Shown: positions 7,118-16,568 of the stretch, piece after piece
Layout: each line of letters begins with the position of its first letter
Numbering within the stretch: position 1 is the first letter of the stretch
Assembly: GCF_900114015.1 (NCBI RefSeq)
Contig: NZ_FORN01000038.1
Span: 1 to 59,665, forward strand
Reading direction: 5' to 3'
Length of the DNA stretch: 59,665 nt
DNA from: Caulobacter sp. UNC279MFTsu5.1
Lineage (GTDB): Bacteria; Pseudomonadota; Alphaproteobacteria; Caulobacterales; Caulobacteraceae
Translations under genes and position numbers: made by a program
Notes under the pieces: generated by a model
Seen by the model: only the letters and a program-made list of their open reading frames with translations
What the model was told of the DNA's origin: nothing
Databases searched by the model: none

Positions 7118-10100
7118 CCGACGCCCAAAAACCACCTGGCGCGCCGCCGCCCGAGGACATTCCCGAAGTCGTCGCCGAGACGGCGACCAAGGTCGCGCGC
7201 AAGATCGGCTGGCCGGGCCTGGTCATCATCGTTTCGGTCAGCCTCGTGGTGCTGGTCGCCGTCCTGCTGGGCGGCGTGCGCTTCGGGGCGATCACCCCGC
7301 AAGGCCGCGCCTTCTTGGAGGCGCGCACCAGCGGGCTGAAGTTGGGCCGGATTGGCCGCCTGAAGATCGAGGGGCTGACGGGCGACATCTGGAGCGCGTT
7401 CGGCGTCCGGCACCTGACGATCAGCGACGAAAAGGGCGTCTGGCTCGACGCCGCCGACCTTTATGTCGACTGGCGTCCGGCCGAGCTGTTCTACCGCCGC
7501 TTCCACGCCGACGAGATCACCGCCCGTCAGGTCGTTATCTTGCGGCGCCCGACACTGACCCCCAAGGGCAAGTCCAGCGCCGCGCCGCTGTCGGTGGACC
7601 TCGACCGTGTCGCCCTGCGCCTGATCACCCGACCCGAATTCAGCCGTCAGGCGGGCGATTTCGACCTGAGCGGCGACTACGAATCCGAGCGGCAGGGCGG
7701 CCAGAAGGGCAATCTGCGGGCGTCCAGTCGCCTGCACGTCGGCGATCACCTGAAGCTGGTCTTCGACCTGGGGCGCGACAAGACGCTGCTGCTGGACGCC
7801 GAGGCCCAGGAAGCCAACGGCGGGGCTCTGGCCGGGGCGATGGGACTGTCGCCCGACCGGCCCTTCGACCTGAACGCCAAGGCCCATGGCACGATGAGCC
7901 AGGGCGCCTTCACGGTCCTTGCGCGGTCCGGGGACGCCACGCCGCTGAAGGCCGGCGGGGCCTGGACGCCCCAGGGCGGGTCGGCGACGGGCCACATCGA
8001 CCTGGCCGCCTCGACCCTGACCGATCGCGAGGAGAAGATGTTCGGGGCCGACGCCCGCTTCTCGATCGTCGGGCGCAAGGCCGGGGCGTTCAGCGACCTG
8101 GACCTGAAGATCGACAGCCAGAACCTGAGCCTGGTTGCTCACGGCCCCGCCGACCTGGGCAATCGGGTCACCGCCCCGGCCGGTCTGACCTTCACCGCCA
8201 AGGTCGGCAACCTGTCCCGCGTGACGCCGCTGCCGACCATGGGCGCCGGCATCGCGGACGGGGTTCTGCATCTGACCGGCGACGGTCTACAGATCGACGG
8301 CCGGGTCGACGTGCGCGACCTCTCTTTGCTCGGCTATCGCCTGGCGCGGGCCCGAGGACCGGCCAGCGTCGGCTGGAAGCGCGGCGAGCTGAGCCTCAAG
8401 GCCGCGGCCACGACCGAAGGCGGTGGCGGACAGGGGCTCCTGGCCGTGCTGGGCCGGTCGCCCTCGGCCCAGTTCGAGGGGGCGCGACTGAAGGACGGCC
8501 GGTTCCTGATCCGCTCGGCCAAGGTCCAGGCCCCGAACCTGACCGTAGTGGCGCAGGGCGAGCGGGGCATCTTGGGCGGTCTGTCGTTCAAGGGCGAGGC
8601 CAAGGTCGGGTCCCTGGCGCCGGTCCGTCCGGGCATGAAGGGCCAGGCGACCGCCAGATGGTCGGCCAATCAGGGCGTGGACAAGCCCTGGCTGCTGACC
8701 GTCGACGCGCGCGGCGGTAATTTCGCCACCGGCCTGCCCGAGCTGGACCGGCTGCTGGGCAAGAGCCCGCGGCTGAACGCCCGCGCGTCCTGGGCCAACG
8801 ATCGGCTGTCGGTGGCTGACGCCAAGTTGGACGGGACCGCCGCCTCGGTGCGCGCCTCCGGCGTGCTGGGTCCCGGAACGGCGCTGAGTTTCAAGCTGGA
8901 CTGGACCGCCTCGGGACCGTTCGTCGCCGGGCCGATCGAGGTCGCCGGCAAGGCCAGGGGCACGGGCGCGGTGACCGGAACCCTGGCGGCGCCCAAGGCC
9001 GACCTGATCGCCGACTTCGACTCCGTCGACGTGCCGCGCCTGCCGCTGAAGGACGCCCACGTGGTGCTGTCGTTCGCCAAGCGCGCCGACGGCGGCGACG
9101 GCGTGGCGTCGATCGAGGCCGGCAGCCAGTACGGCCCGGCCAAGGGGCGCACGGCTTTCAATTTCGCGCCGGGCGGGCTGGAGCTGACAGACTTGGACGT
9201 CGACGCCGGCGGCGCCAAGGCCAAGGGCGCGGTGTCGCTGCGCAGCGGCCGTCCGGCCACGGCCGATCTCGTGGTGGCGATCGGACCCGGCGCCTTCCTG
9301 ACCCAGGGGCGGGTCGCCGGCACGGCCCGGATCACCGACGGCGCGACCGGTCCCTCGGCCCAGCTCGACCTGGCCGCCGACGACATCGTCGGCGGGGCCT
9401 GGAAGGTCCGGCACGCCGCGGTCAAGGCCGCCGGCCCGATGGCGCGCCTGCCCCTGACCGTCGATGCGCGGGGCGAGGCCCCGTCTGGCCGCTGGAAGCT
9501 GAACGGCTCAGGCGTGCTGACCCAGTCGGGCCCGGAATACCTGCTGGCCCTCGACGCCGCCGGGGCCATGGCGCGCACCGAGATCAAGACCCGCGAGGCC
9601 GCCCAGATCCGGTTCGGCGGCCCGCGCACCAACGCCCGCCTGCGGCTCGCGGTCGGCGACGGCGCGGCCGACCTAGACGCCGACGTCGGCGGCGACCTGG
9701 CCACGCTTCGCGCCCAGCTGACCGGGGTCAGCCTCACCGCGATCAATCCGGACATGGCCGGCAAGGTCGACGCCCATGTGACGCTGAGCGGTTCGGGCCC
9801 GACCCTGACCGGCGAGTTCGACGCTAACCTGATCGGGGCCCGCGAGCGCGGCCCGCGCACCGACCGTGCGCTGAACGCCGAGATCCGCGGCGTGCTGCGC
9901 GACAACACCATGACCATCAACGCCACCAGCACCACCAGCCAGGGTCTGCAGGCCAGGGCCGAGGTGATCCTGCCGACCGAGGCCTCGGCCAAGCCGTTCC
10001 ATCTGGCGATCAACCGTCAGCGCGCCGTTCGCGGCCAGTTCACGGCCCAGGGCGAGATCAAGCCGCTGTGGGACCTGCTGGGCAGCTCCGAACGCAGCGT

Positions 10101-11304
10101 GTCGGGCAAGGTCGACGCCGAGGGCGAACTGGCCGGCACCCTGGCCGACCCCCGCCTGACCGGCCGAGCCAGCCTGGAGAGCGGCCGGGTCGACGACGGC
10201 CAGACGGGCCTCAGCCTGCGCGACGTCATCGTGCGCGTGGCCCTGGCCGACAACGCCATCGATGTCAGCCAGGTCTCGGCCGGCGACGGCCAGGGCGGGA
10301 CGATGGCCGGTTCGGGTCGGATCAGCCTGGCGCGCGGCGGCCTGGGCAGCTTCAGGCTGGACCTGAAGGGCTTCCGCGTCATCGACAACGAGCTGGCCTC
10401 GGCCACGGCCAGCGGCCAGACCACGATCAACCGCGGCGCCGACGGCAAGGTCAAGATGGTCGGCGCCCTGGTCATCGACCGCGCCGACGTCTCGGCCCAG
10501 ACCAAGACCCCGGCCGGCGTGGTGTCGATGGATGTCATCGAACGCAATCGTCCGGACGAGTTGGATCAGGGCGTCGAGGCCCGCAAGGTCGTCCCGGGCA
10601 GCGGCATGCTGCTGGACGTCACCCTGACCGCGCCCCGGCGGATCTTCGTGCGCGGCCGGGGCCTGGATGTCGAGCTGTCGCTGAACGCCCATGTCGGCGG
10701 CTCGACCAACAGCCCCGTGCTTGACGGCGAGGCGCGAATGGTGCGCGGCGAGTACGACTTCGCCGGCAAGCGTTTCGAGTTCGACCAGAACGGCACGGTT
10801 CGCCTGGCCACCCAACTGGACCGCATCCGGCTGGACCTGACCGCCACCCGCGAAGACCCGGCCCTGACCGCCGTGGTCAGGGTGCAGGGCACCGCCGCCA
10901 AGCCGGAGATCACTCTGACCTCCAAGCCCGAACTGCCACAGGACGAGGTGCTGTCGCAGGTGCTGTTTGGCTCGTCGGCCGCCAACCTGACCCCAATCGA
11001 GGCCGCGCAACTGGCCTCGGCCCTGGCGGCCCTGGCCGGCGGCGGCGGCTTCGACGTGATCGGCAACCTGCGCAGCTTGGCCGGCCTGGACCGCCTGTCG
11101 TTCGCTGAGAGCGCCACGGGTATGACGGTGTCCGGCGGCAAGTACGTGACCGACGACGTCTATGTCGAGATCATCGGCGGCGGACGGGAAGGGACCTCGG
11201 CCCAGGTCGAGTGGCGGGTCCGCAGGGCCTTGTCGCTGGTGTCCAAGATCGGCAGCCAGGGCGACGCCCAGCTTTCGGTCCGCTGGAGAAAGGACTACAA
11301 CTAG
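7114..11304 (+). CDS. tamB: TamB, translocation and assembly module inner-membrane protein (DUF490)
   Basis: This protein of about 1396 residues has one N-terminal membrane anchor (about residues 30-55), a long repetitive beta-rich body and the conserved TamB C-terminal domain. That domain includes RGEYDFAGKRFEFDQNGTV, KPELPQDEVLSQVLFG and the final WRVRRALSLVSKIG segment. It spans the periplasm as a hydrophobic groove working with TamA. No ATG lies near the expected N-terminus. The best start is the TTG at 7114, which overlaps the tamA stop as TTGA, giving MTDAQKPPGAPPPED before the anchor. Upstream reading in this frame is only tamA overlap. A perfect 17-bp hairpin follows the stop. Confidence 0.9.
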   Translation: MTDAQKPPGAPPPEDIPEVVAETATKVARKIGWPGLVIIVSVSLVVLVAVLLGGVRFGAITPQGRAFLEARTSGLKLGRIGRLKIEGLTGDIWSAFGVRHLTISDEKGVWLDAADLYVDWRPAELFYRRFHADEITARQVVILRRPTLTPKGKSSAAPLSVDLDRVALRLITRPEFSRQAGDFDLSGDYESERQGGQKGNLRASSRLHVGDHLKLVFDLGRDKTLLLDAEAQEANGGALAGAMGLSPDRPFDLNAKAHGTMSQGAFTVLARSGDATPLKAGGAWTPQGGSATGHIDLAASTLTDREEKMFGADARFSIVGRKAGAFSDLDLKIDSQNLSLVAHGPADLGNRVTAPAGLTFTAKVGNLSRVTPLPTMGAGIADGVLHLTGDGLQIDGRVDVRDLSLLGYRLARARGPASVGWKRGELSLKAAATTEGGGGQGLLAVLGRSPSAQFEGARLKDGRFLIRSAKVQAPNLTVVAQGERGILGGLSFKGEAKVGSLAPVRPGMKGQATARWSANQGVDKPWLLTVDARGGNFATGLPELDRLLGKSPRLNARASWANDRLSVADAKLDGTAASVRASGVLGPGTALSFKLDWTASGPFVAGPIEVAGKARGTGAVTGTLAAPKADLIADFDSVDVPRLPLKDAHVVLSFAKRADGGDGVASIEAGSQYGPAKGRTAFNFAPGGLELTDLDVDAGGAKAKGAVSLRSGRPATADLVVAIGPGAFLTQGRVAGTARITDGATGPSAQLDLAADDIVGGAWKVRHAAVKAAGPMARLPLTVDARGEAPSGRWKLNGSGVLTQSGPEYLLALDAAGAMARTEIKTREAAQIRFGGPRTNARLRLAVGDGAADLDADVGGDLATLRAQLTGVSLTAINPDMAGKVDAHVTLSGSGPTLTGEFDANLIGARERGPRTDRALNAEIRGVLRDNTMTINATSTTSQGLQARAEVILPTEASAKPFHLAINRQRAVRGQFTAQGEIKPLWDLLGSSERSVSGKVDAEGELAGTLADPRLTGRASLESGRVDDGQTGLSLRDVIVRVALADNAIDVSQVSAGDGQGGTMAGSGRISLARGGLGSFRLDLKGFRVIDNELASATASGQTTINRGADGKVKMVGALVIDRADVSAQTKTPAGVVSMDVIERNRPDELDQGVEARKVVPGSGMLLDVTLTAPRRIFVRGRGLDVELSLNAHVGGSTNSPVLDGEARMVRGEYDFAGKRFEFDQNGTVRLATQLDRIRLDLTATREDPALTAVVRVQGTAAKPEITLTSKPELPQDEVLSQVLFGSSAANLTPIEAAQLASALAALAGGGGFDVIGNLRSLAGLDRLSFAESATGMTVSGGKYVTDDVYVEIIGGGREGTSAQVEWRVRRALSLVSKIGSQGDAQLSVRWRKDYN

Positions 11305-11306
11305 AC

Positions 11307-11353
11307 CGCTCGCCGCGTTCCCCGGTCCGAAGGCGCGGGGAACGCGGCGAGCG
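11307..11353 (+). terminator. Perfect 17-bp stem-loop after tamB
   Basis: Arms 11307-11323 and 11337-11353 are exact reverse complements (cgctcgccgcgttcccc) with a 13-base loop. It starts three bases after the tamB stop codon. There is no T-run after it, so it may act as an RNA end-protecting structure or Rho-assisted terminator rather than a classical intrinsic terminator. Confidence 0.75.
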
Positions 11354-11511
11354 CATGCAGTGACCGATCCGAATTCCAAACCCAGGCTTGACCTGGGATC
11401 GGACCTTGTTCGGAGCAAGGCTGTTGCGCGGGCGACCGGTTTCCGGCTTTGAGGAAGCACGAATTGTCCGCGGCCCTTGGTTTAGTTTGAACTGAGGGAG
11501 ACAGTGGATTC

Positions 11512-12768
11512 ATGCGACTCAACGACGAGGATCGCGCCGTTCTGCGACATCTGGCCGATCAAGGCCCCCTGATCATCGATCGGGCGGTCGCCTGGTGCGC
11601 CATCAACTCGGGAAGCCGGCACCTGGCCGGCCTCGAGCGCCAACGGCAAGTTTTGCTCGATGCTTTCGGGAACCTGCCGGCCGCGCCGACCGACATTCCG
11701 CTGGGCGCCTCGCCCGAGGTCGGGGCCGACGGGCGGATCGGCGAGCAGGCGCACCCGGCGGCCATCGCCGTGGTCGTGCGACCCGAGGCGCCGGTCCAGG
11801 TCGTGCTGACCGGCCACTACGACACCGTCTATCCCGAGACCTCCGGCTTTCAGGCCGTCGCCACGCGGCCGGACGGCGCTCTGCATGGGCCGGGGATCGC
11901 CGACATGAAGGGCGGGATTTCGGTGATGCTGGCGGCGCTGGAGGCTTTCGAGCGCCATCCGCTGGCCCACCGGGTCGGCTATCGCGTGCTGCTGTCGCCG
12001 GACGAGGAGATCGGCTCGGTCGCTTCGGCTCCGATCCTGGCCCAGTTCGCGCATCTGGGGCATGTGGGCTTGACCTACGAGCCGGCCCTGGCCGACGGAG
12101 CCCTGGCCAGCGCCCGCAAAGGCTCGGGCAATTTCCATATCGTGGTCCACGGCAAGGCCGCTCACGCCGGGCGCGACTTCACCGCCGGCCGCAACGCGGT
12201 GATGGAGGCCGCCCGGATCGCCCAGGCCCTGCACACCCTGAACGGGCTGCGCGAGGGCGTGACCTGCAACGTCGCCAAGATCGACGGCGGCTCGCCGCTG
12301 AACATGGTGCCCGACGTGGCCGTGGTCCGCTTCAACCTCCGCTTCCCCGCCGCCGACGACGCGGCGTGGTTCGAGAGCGAGGTCGACAAGATCGTCGCCT
12401 CGACCGGGGAGGGGCTGCACGCCCACCTGCACGGCCGCATCACCCGCGGCGCCAAGCCGTTCAACACCGCCCAGCAGCGATTGTTCGGCGCGATCAAGGA
12501 AGCCGGCGCCCTGCTGGGCCAGGATATCGCCTGGAAGCCGTCCGGCGGGGTCTGCGAAGGCAACAACCTGTTCGCCTCGGGCCTGCCCAATGTCGACACC
12601 CTGGGGGTGCGCGGCGGCGACATCCACAGCGAGGCCGAGCACGCCTGGCCCGACAGCTTCGTCGAGCGCGCCCAGCTGTCGGCCCTGATTCTGATGAAAC
12701 TGGCCAGCGGCGAGATCGACGGTCCCGCCTTGCGCGCCGCCATGACCGACCTCGCGGAGACTTTTTGA
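11512..12768 (+). CDS. M20-family zinc hydrolase, first gene of the arginine succinyltransferase operon
   Basis: This 418-residue metal-dependent hydrolase resembles ArgE/DapE/carboxypeptidase G2. The metal-binding motifs are visible: VLTGHYDTVYPE, then HGPGIADMKGG, the catalytic Glu pair in LLSPDEEIGS, and the last ligand region GGDIHSEAEH. The dimerisation domain lies at about residues 205-310. It is followed after two bases by astA, in the same operon as astD and astB. The usual last enzyme AstE (M14 family) and the aminotransferase AstC are not in this window. This hydrolase may therefore split succinylglutamate in place of AstE; that is inference from context. Confidence 0.85.
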   Translation: MRLNDEDRAVLRHLADQGPLIIDRAVAWCAINSGSRHLAGLERQRQVLLDAFGNLPAAPTDIPLGASPEVGADGRIGEQAHPAAIAVVVRPEAPVQVVLTGHYDTVYPETSGFQAVATRPDGALHGPGIADMKGGISVMLAALEAFERHPLAHRVGYRVLLSPDEEIGSVASAPILAQFAHLGHVGLTYEPALADGALASARKGSGNFHIVVHGKAAHAGRDFTAGRNAVMEAARIAQALHTLNGLREGVTCNVAKIDGGSPLNMVPDVAVVRFNLRFPAADDAAWFESEVDKIVASTGEGLHAHLHGRITRGAKPFNTAQQRLFGAIKEAGALLGQDIAWKPSGGVCEGNNLFASGLPNVDTLGVRGGDIHSEAEHAWPDSFVERAQLSALILMKLASGEIDGPALRAAMTDLAETF

Positions 12769-12770
12769 GC

Positions 12771-13775
12771 ATGCTTGTCGTCCGCCCCGCGACGCCCGTC
12801 GATTTCGACAGCCTGATGGAGTTGGCCGTGCTGTCGGGCCGCGGCTTCACCAGCCTGCCGGAGGACGAGCACACCCTACGCGCCCGCCTGGACCTGTCGC
12901 AGGCCAGCTTCCATTCGGAAGTGGCCGCGCCGGAGGCCTGGTACACCCTGATGCTCGAAGACCTGGAGGCCGGCGACGTGATCGGCGTTGCCGGGGTCAA
13001 GGCGGGGGTGGGTCTAAAGCGGCCGCATTTCTCGTTCCGCGTCGTGACCCTGGCGCAATCTTCTCCCACCCTGGATAAGCGTTTCGACCACCGCGCCCTG
13101 GTGCTGGTCAACGAATGCGCCGGCTGGTCGGAGGTCGGGTCGCTGTTCCTCAAGCCCGAACGCCGTAAGGGCGGGGCGGGGCGGCTGCTGGCCCAGTCGC
13201 GCTACATGCTGATCGGTCTGGAGCCCCAGCGTTTCGCCGAGATGGTGCTGGCCGAGCTGCGCGGCTGGTTCGACGAGGACGGCGGCTGTCCGTTCTGGGA
13301 CCACGTGGCCAGCAAATTCTTCCGGCTGGAGTTCGACGAGGCCGACATGATGAGCGCCTCAACCGACGGCCAGTTCATCCTGGACCTGGCGCCGCGCCAT
13401 CCGATCTATGTCGAGCTGCTGCCCCAGGCCGCCTCCGACACCATCGGCCGGGTGCACCGCGAGGGCGAGGCGGCGCGGGCCATGCTGGAGACCGAGGGGT
13501 TCCGCTTCTCGGGCCTGATCGACATCTTCGACGCCGGCCCGACCGTGGCCGCGCGGCGTGACGACATCAAGACGGTGCGCGAGGGCCGGCGGCTGCGCGT
13601 CCGGCTGGGCGAGGACGCCTATGGCGAGGAAGCCCTGATCTGCTCGGGCGCGGTGGCCCGCTTCCGGGCGGTGCGCGCGCCGGTGCTGATCGACGGCGAG
13701 AGCGCGATCATCGGCCGGGACGCCGCGGCGGCCCTGGGCGTCAAGGACGGCGAAATGGTGCGGGTGAAGGCATGA
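12771..13775 (+). CDS. astA: Arginine N-succinyltransferase
   Basis: This 334-residue enzyme transfers succinyl from succinyl-CoA to arginine, the first step of the AST pathway. Family motifs include the start LVVRPATPVDFDSLMELA, GRGFTSLPED, SLFLKPERRKGGAGRLLAQS shortened to SLFLKPERRKGG, GWFDEDGGCPFWDHV, and RHPIYVELLPQAASDTIG. The length fits the family (about 340). The ATG at 12771 follows the M20 hydrolase stop by two bases, and the stop overlaps astD as ATGA. Tight packing implies translational coupling in one arginine-degrading operon. Confidence 0.93.
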   Translation: MLVVRPATPVDFDSLMELAVLSGRGFTSLPEDEHTLRARLDLSQASFHSEVAAPEAWYTLMLEDLEAGDVIGVAGVKAGVGLKRPHFSFRVVTLAQSSPTLDKRFDHRALVLVNECAGWSEVGSLFLKPERRKGGAGRLLAQSRYMLIGLEPQRFAEMVLAELRGWFDEDGGCPFWDHVASKFFRLEFDEADMMSASTDGQFILDLAPRHPIYVELLPQAASDTIGRVHREGEAARAMLETEGFRFSGLIDIFDAGPTVAARRDDIKTVREGRRLRVRLGEDAYGEEALICSGAVARFRAVRAPVLIDGESAIIGRDAAAALGVKDGEMVRVKA

Positions 13776-15226
13776 GCGGCGGCGTGTTCATCGAGGGCGT
13801 CTGGCGGGCGGGCGCGAGTTCCGAGGCGACCTCGGTCGATCCGACCACCGGTGAGGTGATCTGGCGCCAAGCGACCGCTGGGCCGGCCGATGTGGCGGCG
13901 GCGGTCGTGGCCGCCCGCAAGGCCTTCCTGGCGTGGGCCGATCGGTCGCGCGAAGAGCGGATCGCTGTCCTGCGCCGTTACAAGGACGTGCTGGCGGCCC
14001 GTACGGCGACCTTCGCCGAGGCCCTGAGCCGCGAGACCGGCAAGGCGCTGTGGGAGACCAAGGCCGAGCTGGGCTCGATGGCCGGCAAGGTCGAGGCCTC
14101 GATCAAGGCCTATGACGAGCGCACCGGCGAGCACGCCAATGACATGGCCTTCGGTCGGGCGGTGCTGCGTCATCGTCCGCATGGGGTGATGGCGGTGCTG
14201 GGTCCGTTCAACTTCCCGGGCCACCTGCCCAACGGCCACATCGTGCCGGCCCTGCTGGCCGGCGACACCGTGGTGTTCAAGCCGTCGGAAGAGACACCCC
14301 TGGCGGGTCAATTATTGGTCGAAGCCCTTGAAGAGGCGGGCGTTCCGCCCGGCGTCGTCAACCTGGTGCAGGGCGGCCGCGAGGTTGGCCAGGCGCTGAT
14401 CGACCAGGAGATCGACGGCCTGCTGTTCACCGGCTCGGCCGCGGCCGGCGCCTTCTTCCGCCGTCACTTCGCCGATCGGCCGGACGTGATCTTGGCCCTG
14501 GAGCTGGGCGGCAACAACCCGCTGGTGGTCTGGGACGCCGGTGACGCCGAAGCCGTGGCGGCCCTGGTCGTGCAGTCGGCCTTCATCACCACCGGCCAGC
14601 GCTGCTCGTGCGCCCGGCGGCTGATCGTCTCGGACGACGCGGCGGGGCGAGCGGTGATCGACGCGGTGGCGGCGCTGTCCGAGCGGCTGGTGATCGGTCC
14701 GTGGAACGGCCGCGAGGAGCCGTTCATGGGTCCACTGATCTCCGACCGCGCAGCCGCCATGGCCCTGGCCGGCGCCAAGGCCATGCCCGGCAAGGCCGTA
14801 CGCGCCATGACCGCCGTCGATGGCCTGAGCCGGGCCTTCGTCTCGCCGGGCCTGGTCGAGGTGACCGGCGAAACCGTGCCGGACGAGGAGCTGTTCGCGC
14901 CGCTGCTGCAAGTGCGCCGGGTCGGGTCGTTCGAGGAAGCGATCACCGCCGCCAACGCCACGCGCTACGGCCTGTCCGCGGGTCTTGTCTCCAATGAAAC
15001 GGCGCGTTGGGATCATTTCTTGAAGCGGATCCGGGCCGGGGTCGTCAACTGGAACCGGCCGACCACCGGCGCGGCCGGAACCATGCCGTTCGGCGGCCTG
15101 GGCAGCTCGGGCAACCACCGGCCCAGCGCCTATTACGCGGCCGACTACTGCGCCTATCCCGTGGCCAGTTTCGAGGCGCAGGGCGTGGCCGATACCCTGG
15201 GCGATATCAAGGGCCTGCGCGAATGA
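13772..15226 (+). CDS. astD: N-succinylglutamate 5-semialdehyde dehydrogenase
   Basis: This 484-residue member of the aldehyde dehydrogenase superfamily oxidises succinylglutamate semialdehyde with NAD, the fourth AST step. The motifs GPFNFPGHLPNGHIVPALLA (cofactor site), LELGGNNPLVVWD (general base Glu) and TGQRCSCARRL (catalytic Cys near residue 278) are all present and are AstD-like. The N-terminus is VFIEGVWRAG. It overlaps astA and astB by ATGA at both ends. Confidence 0.94.
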   Translation: MSGGVFIEGVWRAGASSEATSVDPTTGEVIWRQATAGPADVAAAVVAARKAFLAWADRSREERIAVLRRYKDVLAARTATFAEALSRETGKALWETKAELGSMAGKVEASIKAYDERTGEHANDMAFGRAVLRHRPHGVMAVLGPFNFPGHLPNGHIVPALLAGDTVVFKPSEETPLAGQLLVEALEEAGVPPGVVNLVQGGREVGQALIDQEIDGLLFTGSAAAGAFFRRHFADRPDVILALELGGNNPLVVWDAGDAEAVAALVVQSAFITTGQRCSCARRLIVSDDAAGRAVIDAVAALSERLVIGPWNGREEPFMGPLISDRAAAMALAGAKAMPGKAVRAMTAVDGLSRAFVSPGLVEVTGETVPDEELFAPLLQVRRVGSFEEAITAANATRYGLSAGLVSNETARWDHFLKRIRAGVVNWNRPTTGAAGTMPFGGLGSSGNHRPSAYYAADYCAYPVASFEAQGVADTLGDIKGLRE

Positions 15227-16566
15227 CCTCGCGCGCGGTCGAGGCCAATTGCGACGGGCTGGTCGGCCCGACCCACTCCTATGTCGGCCTGTCGCCGGGC
15301 AATATCGCCAGCCAGACCAACGCCGGCGAGGTTTCCAATCCCCGCGCCGCGGTGTTGGAGGGCCTGACCAAGATGCGCAAGCTGGCCGATTGGGGCGTGC
15401 CGCAGTTCGTGCTGCCGCCGCACGAGCGGCCGGATTTGGCGCTGCTGCGGTCGATCGGCTTTTCGGGCTCCGACGCCCAGGCGCTGGAAACGGCCTGGAA
15501 GGCCGCGCCGGCCCTGGCGGCCGCCGCCTGCTCGGCCTCGCCGATGTGGGCGGCCAACGCCGCCACGGTCACGCCCAGCGCCGACACGGCCGATGGCCGC
15601 GTGCACTTCACCCCGGCCAATCTGCTGACTAACCTGCACCGCAGCCTCGAAGGCGAGCAGACCACCCGCGGCCTCCGCCGGCTGTTCCCGGACGAGACCC
15701 GGTTCGCCGTGCACGATCCGTTGCCGTCCCAACCGCACTTTGCCGACGAAGGGGCGGCCAACCACGTGCGGCTGTGCGCCGATCACGGCGCGGCCGGGGT
15801 CAACCTGTTCGTCTGGGGTCGCGAGGCCTGGGAGCGCTGGGACGGCCGCTATCCGGCCCGCCAGACCCGCGAGGCTTTCGAGGCGATCGAACGCCGCCAC
15901 GGCGCGGCGCGCGGCGTCTTCGCCCGCCAGGGCCGGGCGGCGATCGACGGCGGAGCGTTCCACAACGACGTGGTCTGCGTCGGCACGCGCGAATGCCTCC
16001 TGTTCCACGAACGCGCCTTCGAGGATCGCGCGGCCATGGAGGCGCAGGTCCGCCGCGCCGCCGAGGGCCTGTTCGAGCCGGTTTTCGTCGAGATCAGCGA
16101 GGCCGACCTGCCGATGGACGACCTGGTGAAGAGCTATCTGTTCAACTCCCAGCTCCTGGTTCTGCCCGGCGAGGACCGCCTCGTGCTGCTGGCGCCGGGC
16201 GAGACCCGGGACAACCCACGCGCTCATGCGGCCGCCCAGGCGCTGGCCAGCTCGAACGGCCCGATCGGCCGGGTGGAATATGTCGATGTCCGCCAGAGCA
16301 TGCGAAACGGCGGCGGTCCGGCCTGCCTGCGGCTGCGGGTCGTCCTGACCGAGGCCGAGCTGGCGGCCACGAACCCCGGCCAGCGCTTCGGCGCCGCCTT
16401 GCATGATCGCTTGAACGCCTGGGCCGGGCGCCGCTATCGCGACCGTCTGGCCCCCGCCGACCTGGCCGACCCGGCGCTGATCGTCGAGTGTCGCGAGGCG
16501 CTGGACGAGCTGACCGCGATCCTCGACCTTGGCGGCGGCTTCTACCCGTTCCAGCGAACCGCCTGA
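15223..16566 (+). CDS. astB: N-succinylarginine dihydrolase
   Basis: This 447-residue enzyme splits N2-succinylarginine to succinylornithine, ammonia and CO2, the second AST step. It has the amidinotransferase-like fold. Family stretches seen are NCDGLVGPTHSYVGLSPGN, MWAANAATVTPS, HFADEGAANHVRLC, GAFHNDVVCVG with the catalytic Asn/His region, and MRNGGGPACLRLRVVL with the active-site Cys near the C-terminus. The length is exactly that of known AstB proteins. The ATG at 15223 overlaps the astD stop. Confidence 0.95.
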   Translation: MTSRAVEANCDGLVGPTHSYVGLSPGNIASQTNAGEVSNPRAAVLEGLTKMRKLADWGVPQFVLPPHERPDLALLRSIGFSGSDAQALETAWKAAPALAAAACSASPMWAANAATVTPSADTADGRVHFTPANLLTNLHRSLEGEQTTRGLRRLFPDETRFAVHDPLPSQPHFADEGAANHVRLCADHGAAGVNLFVWGREAWERWDGRYPARQTREAFEAIERRHGAARGVFARQGRAAIDGGAFHNDVVCVGTRECLLFHERAFEDRAAMEAQVRRAAEGLFEPVFVEISEADLPMDDLVKSYLFNSQLLVLPGEDRLVLLAPGETRDNPRAHAAAQALASSNGPIGRVEYVDVRQSMRNGGGPACLRLRVVLTEAELAATNPGQRFGAALHDRLNAWAGRRYRDRLAPADLADPALIVECREALDELTAILDLGGGFYPFQRTA

Positions 16567-16568
16567 TC

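Noticed and set aside
5237..7135. 632-codon open frame opposite tamA
   Set aside because: tamA on the plus strand has signal peptide, POTRA and Omp85 motifs; the opposite frame has none.
9673..11460. 595-codon open frame opposite tamB
   Set aside because: Antisense shadow; composition and lack of motifs against the well-conserved TamB C-terminal domain.
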